In this document: piece by piece, positions 7,413 to 12,329 of the stretch
Layout of the letters: each line of letters starts with the position of its first letter
How positions within the stretch are numbered: position 1 is the first letter of the stretch
Source: Ramicandelaber brevisporus
Taxonomy: Eukaryota > Kickxellomycota > Ramicandelaberales > Ramicandelaberaceae
NCBI GenBank assembly: GCA_025201865.1
Contig: MU603238.1
Coordinates: forward strand, 1 to 12,329
Direction: 5' to 3'
DNA length: 12,329 nucleotides
Made by a program: the position numbers and the translations under genes
Notes under the pieces: model-generated
What the model saw: only the letters and a program-made list of their open reading frames with translations
Databases searched by the model: none
Told to the model about the DNA's origin: nothing

Positions 7413-7465
7413 CAAGACCTTTTAAAGCATTTTTAAGCATTTGAGAATTCAAACTGTTAGGAAAG
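7413..7465. terminator. 53-bp convergent spacer between genes 4 and 5
   Basis: Two converging stop codons (TAG ending at 7412, and TAA on the minus strand at 7466-7468) are only 53 bp apart. The spacer is AT-rich, has a short direct repeat (TTTTAAAGCAT and TTTTTAAGCAT), and no canonical AATAAA on either strand. The 3' untranslated regions must overlap or run into the opposing gene. Confidence 0.6.
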
Positions 7466-9958
7466 TTAACTTTCATTATTTGTTGAGTTGGAGGAGGACT
7501 GCTCTATGGCATGCTGCTCCTCCATGTTGCGAACGCAGATGCGAAGAATATCTTGGGAGAGCCGCTCGAGTTCTTCATTGTTTGGGGGGATAGTCACTTC
7601 TACGCAGATTAAGCTGTGGTTAATCTTCATACTCAGGCTTAGCGCCATCAGTCCAGCCACACTCTCTGCCGATACTTCTTCGAGCTGCTGTTGAATGGAA
7701 GGGCCACTTGAATTACGAGCAATGACATCTCTGTAGATAGCCATGTTGTTGGACACATCCAGGCGACGAAGTGATTTCGTTTCGGGCAAGAACTCGGCAA
7801 GGGCAATGCATCCTTCGGTATTGAGCCCGGTGTTGGAGAGGAAGAGCGACCGGAGAACAGTGTTGCTCAACAGCGCGCGACGCAGAGAATCAATACCAGC
7901 AATGCCAGGTGAGCCACACAGGCGAGGATTGTTGCTCAGATTAAGAGACTCTAGAGCTGCTGCAGAGTTTGAGGCTAGCATTGGAGCCAGGAGAGAGCAT
8001 GCAACCTCGTCAAGCCCACAGTTGGCCAAAGAAAGCGAACGCAAACGGCTGTTACGAGACATGCAAAAGGCAACTGTGCGCACACAGCCAGATATGCGAT
8101 TGGATGACAGGTCAAGCGAGGTCAATCCACGTTGTCGCACCTGACTGAGTGTAAATCTTCTTCGACGGGAAGCTGCCGCGCGTCGTCGTGGAGGCTGACC
8201 TGAGATTGATGAAGAAGTTGCTGTGTTTGGCACTACGGTTGGAATTGGTTCAATGCTAGCATTCGAGGGACGGCGACTCGAGCGGCGCACGGCAGGTGCT
8301 GAGAAGGATGGAGGCGATAATAGTAGCGCAATGGCATCCGAGGAGTGTCTATTTAGTTGGTTTCCACGGAGAGATACTGTGTGTAGCGTTGGTGAAGCTC
8401 GCAGACCATACGCTAATACAGCGAGACTAGATGAAGTGATTTTGCATCCATCCAGTATTAACACTTCCAATGAGCGTGACTGCTTGAGAGCAGGGACAAA
8501 GTAGGATGCTCCATGGTCGTCAATTGGCACACCAGTAAGATCCAGTTGTTTAATGCTAAGGGAGCGTTGCAGAAAGATTGCCACATATCGCAATCCATTT
8601 GACAGTGATAAATTGTGGGCAAGATTCAGATGCTCGACAGTGCCAGAATACAACAGACTATGCAAAACCAATTTTGCTGAGTTGCTATCAATGCTGCAGC
8701 CTTCGAGATCAAGCTGCCGTAATCCAAAATTGAGATCAAGCATTTCTGCAAAGGGCGACATCATAGGACCGTTGAGTGGCTCGCCTGATAGATTAAGAGA
8801 GGTGAGAGGCTGTCGTCTGCGGATATAGTCAGTGAATGTTGTGGTGAGCTTTGTCACGGGCTCAATGTCAGATGAAGCACAGCTATCAAGATACAGGTTG
8901 AGTGCTTCTGAAGTAGTATATTGTCGTGTGCGCTGATGAGTTACCCATTGCGTTTGTTCATTATGAAGTTTGACAAACGAGGCAATTGGAGGCACTGATT
9001 GTAGCTGCGAATCATTGGCTGGTTTGGACTGGTTCGCGAGTCTGAGAGCTTCAAGTGCCATTGAGATGGATCCACTGCCGCCGATACCGCCACGCGGAAC
9101 AACCTTGCGGAATCGGTATGGTCTATGTTGCACTGGCTTCTGTCGAGATGGTGGAGCTGGCTGTGGAGCTGGCTGTGGAACCGCACTAGGTTCTCCGTCG
9201 GTAGGCTCACTGCCGGCTGCATCGTTTCTGTCTGCATCATTGCTGCCATTGGTGTTATTGCTATTATCATTGACATTATCATCGTCGTTGTTGTTTTCGC
9301 TGTCGTCTGAGGCTGATTCGAAACCCCATGCGCCAGCCGAGACATAGTACGGAGTCACAAGGCGCGGTGCACCAAATCGAACTCGTCTCATTTCGCGCGC
9401 TGACAGCTTGACTGATGGCGGCTTGGGTGCTCGGATATATGGCAGCAGCGTGTTTAGATTCTCATCTTCCTCGCTCACATAGTCGAAGTCATCGTCGCCA
9501 TCGCCGTCGCCATATTCAGACCCGGAGAATGTTGCATCTGAGCGGAAACTGGCCGTTGATGCTGCACTATTGCTGCGCGATCGAATGCTGGAAGGCACAA
9601 TCAAACTCGGCATCACATTGGAGCCGTTTGATGCTGGAGAGGCTGCGGGAGGCAGGTCAGCCGTGCCCATGAAGCGCCTCCAAGAAGAAGCCAGTGCGCT
9701 TGTCACTACAGAGGTTGCCTGTGTAAGGACACGAGATGAGGTTGCTTCAGCTGGTGGTCGAGGCGGCTTTAAAATCCCTTTACGTGGACGAGGTCGTGGT
9801 CTTTTACCCGCTTGATGATCGGCTGGCTTGGCTGCTGTGGCGGTAGTCATCGGTTCTGCATCTGCTTCAGTGCTACCAGTACCACCACCACTGCTACTAC
9901 CACTACTACCACCACTGCCACTGCCACTGCCACTGCGGCTGTCGTTGGCGTCAATCAT
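7466..9958 (-). CDS. Leucine-rich-repeat protein, probable PP1 regulatory subunit (PPP1R37-like)
   Basis: An 830-residue protein with a disordered N-terminal half and an LRR C-terminal half. Residues 3-30 are Gly/Ser repeats. K60-GILK-64 within a basic KGILKPP segment matches the SILK docking motif ([GS]IL[RK]) of protein phosphatase 1, and R192-VRF-195 matches the RVxF motif; their order and separation are as in known PP1 regulators. An Asn/Asp-rich acidic stretch follows. LRRs of the 28-residue RNase-inhibitor type begin at about 384 (LTSLNL, LRQLDLEGC, VEHLNL, IKQLDL, LEVLIL) and resume at about 612 (LTSLDLSSNRI) after a basic Ser/Arg-rich insertion (about 552-608), ending near 790. PPP1R37 in animals is also an LRR protein that binds PP1. 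The ATG at 9958 is the first in frame, after a pyrimidine-rich leader with a ten-T run. The target process is unknown. Confidence 0.72.
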   Translation of the reverse strand: MIDANDSRSGSGSGSGGSSGSSSGGGTGSTEADAEPMTTATAAKPADHQAGKRPRPRPRKGILKPPRPPAEATSSRVLTQATSVVTSALASSWRRFMGTADLPPAASPASNGSNVMPSLIVPSSIRSRSNSAASTASFRSDATFSGSEYGDGDGDDDFDYVSEEDENLNTLLPYIRAPKPPSVKLSAREMRRVRFGAPRLVTPYYVSAGAWGFESASDDSENNNDDDNVNDNSNNTNGSNDADRNDAAGSEPTDGEPSAVPQPAPQPAPPSRQKPVQHRPYRFRKVVPRGGIGGSGSISMALEALRLANQSKPANDSQLQSVPPIASFVKLHNEQTQWVTHQRTRQYTTSEALNLYLDSCASSDIEPVTKLTTTFTDYIRRRQPLTSLNLSGEPLNGPMMSPFAEMLDLNFGLRQLDLEGCSIDSNSAKLVLHSLLYSGTVEHLNLAHNLSLSNGLRYVAIFLQRSLSIKQLDLTGVPIDDHGASYFVPALKQSRSLEVLILDGCKITSSSLAVLAYGLRASPTLHTVSLRGNQLNRHSSDAIALLLSPPSFSAPAVRRSSRRPSNASIEPIPTVVPNTATSSSISGQPPRRRAAASRRRRFTLSQVRQRGLTSLDLSSNRISGCVRTVAFCMSRNSRLRSLSLANCGLDEVACSLLAPMLASNSAAALESLNLSNNPRLCGSPGIAGIDSLRRALLSNTVLRSLFLSNTGLNTEGCIALAEFLPETKSLRRLDVSNNMAIYRDVIARNSSGPSIQQQLEEVSAESVAGLMALSLSMKINHSLICVEVTIPPNNEELERLSQDILRICVRNMEEQHAIEQSSSNSTNNES
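9880..9936 (-). repeat. Gly/Ser-coding trinucleotide-type repeat
   Basis: Imperfect CCACTG/CCACTA/CTACTA triplet repeats on the + strand code, on the minus strand, for alternating Gly-Ser residues near the N-terminus of the LRR protein. It is a slippage-prone flexible linker. Confidence 0.75.
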
Positions 9959-10497
9959 CGCTGCGAATAGAAGTTTGTGGAAAAAAAAAACAAAGAAAAG
10001 CGAGAGAGCTGGCCCCACGGCATCCAGGCTGTCTCAAAGAAGCCATTGATGCTGCAGCACTCAACCCAAGTCAATCGGCGACCAGGATGGTTTGGCTTAA
10101 CCATGGTCTCCTCCATTTTGGTTGACCATGCATCTGTAGATAACGCGGCCCATGCCAGCATGGTTGATGAGGATGACAACATCGGCTTTGTCATGTACCC
10201 GCGTCGCTCAAGAGAAAAGGGGCTTCCGCACACACCGCTCCCCCCAACGCAGGTCGGGAGTATGAGCAAATCAACCAACTGACAAACTCCGCTCACTATA
10301 CCATTCAAGAAGCCTCTCATAAAGGCGTAACATAAATCGATCCTGAAAGGCGCTTCTGCGGTTCGTTTGTCCTCCTTCGCACCCTTTTCCACACACACTC
10401 TCTCTTTTTCTCCCGCAAACAACCCGCAAACACGCCGAGCGTCTCTTCTTCCGTCTTCATCATCCTCAAGCCCTATCCAAAGTCTCCGTCTCTAAAC
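9959..10497. promoter_or_regulatory. Divergent promoter of genes 5 and 6
   Basis: A 539-bp spacer without a credible gene; overlapping open frames on both strands resemble nothing known. Close to gene 5 lies a run of ten A on the + strand (9981-9990) within a purine-rich block, i.e. a pyrimidine-rich leader for the minus strand. A 7-bp inverted repeat (CATGGTC 10102-10108, GACCATG 10124-10130) lies mid-spacer. Near gene 6, CATAAAT (about 10330) is a weak TATA candidate, a CT-rich tract covers about 10365-10413, and CCCGCAAACA occurs twice (10412-10421, 10423-10432), 11 bp apart. The gene 6 start has context TAAACATGCG. Confidence 0.6.
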
Positions 10498-12329
10498 ATG
10501 CGCGTCTCCCTCTTCGCTGCCGTCGTTGCCGCTGCCGTGGCTGTCAAGGCTGCCCCACCAGCCGCTCCACACGCCAACGGTCCAGCCGCTGCAACCCCTA
10601 GCGCCTCTCGCCCAGAGGCTCCAGCTCCAGCTGTCGCCGCCGCTGCTCCACAGAGCCCATCCGCTCCCAAGGCTCCAGCTCCAGTTCCAGTTCCAGTCGC
10701 AACTACTCCCAAGGCTCCAGCCGTCGCCGCGGCCGCTCCAGCACCAAAGGCCGCTGGCCCAGGAAACTCGGCCAACGCGCCAGGCCGCAACAAGGATAGC
10801 GATGCTCCTGGCCGTTCTGGTGATGCTCCAGGCCACAACAAGGGTGCCATTGGCGGTATCGGTGATTTCATCTCTAGCGCGATCTCACGCATTGGTGACG
10901 TTGTTAACCCACATGATGACCCAGCTCCAACTCCAACTTCCACTGATGGTGGCATTCCAACGACAACCTCCCAGAGTCCAACCCAGACTCCTACATTTGT
11001 CCCTACCTCCTCCAACCCCACTGTGCCGACCACAACTAGCACGGACACCAGAGGCAACACCAGCACCAGCACCAACAGCTCGACGTTTGTTCCTCCAACC
11101 AACCCACCAACTGACCCACCAACCACTCCACCAACCACTCCTCCAACTACTCCTCCAACTACTCCACCGACCACTCCACCAACTACTCCACCAACTGTCC
11201 CACCAACTACTCCACCAACTGTCCCACCAACTACCCCACCGACCACCCCGCCGACTCAGCCTCCAACTACTCCACCAACTCAGCCACCAACTACTCCACC
11301 GACTCAGCCACCGACCACTCCACCAACTACTCCACCAACTGTCCCACCAACTACTCCACCAACTGTCCCACCAACTACCCCACCGACCACCCCGCCGACT
11401 CAGCCTCCAACTACTCCACCAACTCAGCCACCAACTACTCCACCGACTCAGCCACCGACCACTCCACCAACTACTCCACCAACTGTCCCACCAACTACTC
11501 CACCAACTGTCCCACCAACTACCCCACCGACCACCCCGCCGACTCAGCCTCCAACTACTCCACCAACTCAGCCACCAACTACTCCACCGACTCAGCCACC
11601 GACCACTCCACCAACTACTCCACCAACTGTCCCACCAACTACTCCACCAACTGTCCCACCAACTACCCCACCGACCACCCCGCCGACTCAGCCTCCAACT
11701 ACTCCACCAACTCAGCCACCAACTACTCCACCGACTCAGCCACCGACCACTCCACCAACTGTCCCGCCGACCACTCCACCAACTGTCCCACCAACGACTC
11801 CGCCAACTACTCCACCGACCACTCCACCAACTACTCCACCAACGACCCCACCAACCACTCCACCAACTACTCCACCAACGACCCCACCAACCACTCCACC
11901 AACTGAGGTTCCCACGACTCAGCCTCCAGTCGTGCCAAGCTACGTCACCTCGCAGCCACCAGCCTACTCATCTGGCTGCGTTCAGTGCGGTGCGCAAACT
12001 GTCACAGTCACCGTGACCGTCGCTGCTCCATGCAGCCCAGTCTACGTGCCAGCTCCAGCCACCAACGTGACCTACGTTCCTCAGCCACCAGTCTACGTGC
12101 CATCCTCGACCACCGCAGCTGCCCCATGCTCGACGCCAGCTGTTCCAGCTCCAGTTTACACTACTGAGACGTACACCCCAGTGCCAGCACCATCAACCAC
12201 TCCATGCACCACCGAGGTTCCTCCAAGCTACGTCCCACAGCCACCAACCTACGTGCCATCCTCTGCTGTCACCAGCACTGTTACCCCAAGCTACGTTCCA
12301 CAGCCACCAACCTACGTCCCATCTTCTGC
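10498..12329 (+). CDS. Secreted Thr/Pro-rich repeat protein, probable cell-wall or spore-surface protein (3' end missing)
   Basis: The frame is open from ATG 10498 to the window end (610 codons, no stop), so the protein is partial. Residues 1-19 are a textbook signal peptide (MRVSLFAAVV, then Ala/Val, with a VKAAP cleavage region). An Ala/Pro-rich segment (about 20-95) and a Gly/Asn-rich part follow. A short amphipathic stretch (GAIGGIGDFISSAISRIGDV, from 117) precedes a Thr/Ser/Pro region. Residues 202-469 are nearly pure TPPT, VPPT and QPPT tetrapeptides, including the 48-residue higher-order repeat. After residue 480 come Cys residues (494, 497, 512), a TVTVTV strand and YVPQPP/YVPSS repeats. 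Such Thr/Pro content suggests heavy O-mannosylation and an extended wall stalk. Codon choice is strongly biased (CCA, ACT, GCC, AAG), suggesting high expression. A GPI signal may lie beyond the window. No family could be named. Confidence 0.82.
   Translation, partial: MRVSLFAAVVAAAVAVKAAPPAAPHANGPAAATPSASRPEAPAPAVAAAAPQSPSAPKAPAPVPVPVATTPKAPAVAAAAPAPKAAGPGNSANAPGRNKDSDAPGRSGDAPGHNKGAIGGIGDFISSAISRIGDVVNPHDDPAPTPTSTDGGIPTTTSQSPTQTPTFVPTSSNPTVPTTTSTDTRGNTSTSTNSSTFVPPTNPPTDPPTTPPTTPPTTPPTTPPTTPPTTPPTVPPTTPPTVPPTTPPTTPPTQPPTTPPTQPPTTPPTQPPTTPPTTPPTVPPTTPPTVPPTTPPTTPPTQPPTTPPTQPPTTPPTQPPTTPPTTPPTVPPTTPPTVPPTTPPTTPPTQPPTTPPTQPPTTPPTQPPTTPPTTPPTVPPTTPPTVPPTTPPTTPPTQPPTTPPTQPPTTPPTQPPTTPPTVPPTTPPTVPPTTPPTTPPTTPPTTPPTTPPTTPPTTPPTTPPTTPPTEVPTTQPPVVPSYVTSQPPAYSSGCVQCGAQTVTVTVTVAAPCSPVYVPAPATNVTYVPQPPVYVPSSTTAAAPCSTPAVPAPVYTTETYTPVPAPSTTPCTTEVPPSYVPQPPTYVPSSAVTSTVTPSYVPQPPTYVPSS
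11101..11907 (+). repeat. 12-bp minisatellite coding for TPPT tetrapeptides
   Basis: A continuous array of 12-bp units (consensus ACTCCACCAACT and variants starting GTC or CAG) inside gene 6, coding for about 67 tetrapeptides (T/V/Q-P-P-T). The flanks (11101-11196 and 11761-11907) show synonymous drift between units, including a perfect 36-bp duplication (11821-11856 and 11857-11892). The middle is organised into the larger 144-bp repeat. Because the unit is a multiple of three without stop codons in the other frames, long spurious open frames also run across it. Confidence 0.95.
11197..11760 (+). repeat. 144-bp higher-order tandem repeat, 3.9 identical copies
   Basis: Copies start at 11197, 11341, 11485 and 11629; three are complete (144 bp, 48 residues) and the fourth stops after 132 bp. 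Each contains twelve tetrapeptides in the fixed order V,T,V,T,T,Q,T,Q,T,Q,T,T (first residue of each xPPT). Comparing line by line I found no nucleotide difference between copies, although the tetrapeptides inside one copy use varied synonymous codons. This indicates recent unequal exchange or gene conversion. Confidence 0.93.
12226..12329 (+). repeat. 63-bp repeat coding for SYVPQPPTYVPSSA-type units
   Basis: Two copies of a 63-bp (21-residue) period start at 12226 and 12289, the second cut by the window edge. Each begins SYVPQPPTYVPSSA. They differ at a few third positions, and a diverged relative (YVPQPPVYVPSS) starts at 12073. More copies may follow outside the window. Confidence 0.8.

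Noticed and set aside
8941-9347. Open frames on both strands within the acidic Asn/Asp segment of the LRR gene
   Set aside because: They are shadows of a low-complexity coding stretch, with no start context or family resemblance.
9959-10018. Hydrophobic N-terminal extension of the LRR protein
   Set aside because: It would need a GTG start and translates a poly-T leader; the first in-frame ATG is at 9958.
9959-10422. Open frames on both strands in the spacer between genes 5 and 6
   Set aside because: Neither resembles a known protein, they overlap each other, and they run into the promoter and leader signals of genes 5 and 6.
10473-11246. Minus-strand open frame rich in VVGG/TVGG repeats
   Set aside because: It is the complement of the TPPT repeat array, overlaps the well-supported gene 6, and resembles a glycine-rich protein only because of the repeat.
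10526-12016. A 496-codon + strand open frame of Leu/His/Gln/Pro repeats overlapping gene 6 in another frame
   Set aside because: It is a by-product of the stop-free 12-bp repeat. The frame starting at 10498 has a signal peptide, sensible composition and a good start context, and continues past the array to the window edge.

Overview
This is a nuclear genomic window from a eukaryote, most likely a fungus. The evidence is an APC5-type cell-cycle subunit, an LRR protein with fungal-style PP1-docking motifs, pyrimidine-rich leaders directly before the start codons, and a secreted Thr/Pro-rich wall-type protein. All five complete genes are single uninterrupted reading frames, so the genome is intron-poor. 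With a sphingomyelin-synthase-type (PAP2_C) enzyme and a DGAT1, this fits an early-diverging lineage such as Kickxellomycotina/Zoopagomycota better than an ascomycete, but the lineage is a guess from gene content and was not tested.

Layout: 1-513 is the upstream region of gene 1. Gene 1 (514-2091, +) is an APC5-like anaphase-promoting-complex subunit. It converges on gene 2 (2278-3669, -), a membrane sphingolipid synthase of the SMS/CPE-synthase family. A 520-bp divergent promoter (3670-4189) with a hexanucleotide repeat and a strong G-quadruplex motif separates gene 2 from gene 3 (4190-5503, +), a tandem hotdog-fold protein related to acyl-CoA thioesterases. Gene 4 (5688-7412, +) follows in tandem and is a DGAT1-type diacylglycerol acyltransferase of the MBOAT family with a polyglutamine N-terminus. 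It converges, only 53 bp apart, on gene 5 (7466-9958, -), a leucine-rich-repeat protein carrying SILK (GILK) and RVxF (RVRF) motifs, a probable protein phosphatase 1 regulator resembling PPP1R37. A second divergent promoter (9959-10497) leads to gene 6 (10498 to beyond 12329, +), a signal-peptide-bearing Thr/Pro-rich repeat protein that is cut off by the window edge.

Genes 2, 3 and 4 form a possible lipid neighbourhood. SMS-type enzymes release diacylglycerol, DGAT1 consumes diacylglycerol plus acyl-CoA, and a thioesterase would hydrolyse acyl-CoA. The most striking DNA structure is in gene 6: a higher-order 144-bp repeat, 3.9 copies with no nucleotide difference, built on a 12-bp unit coding for TPPT-like tetrapeptides. 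No RNA genes, transposons, CRISPR arrays or viral elements were recognised.
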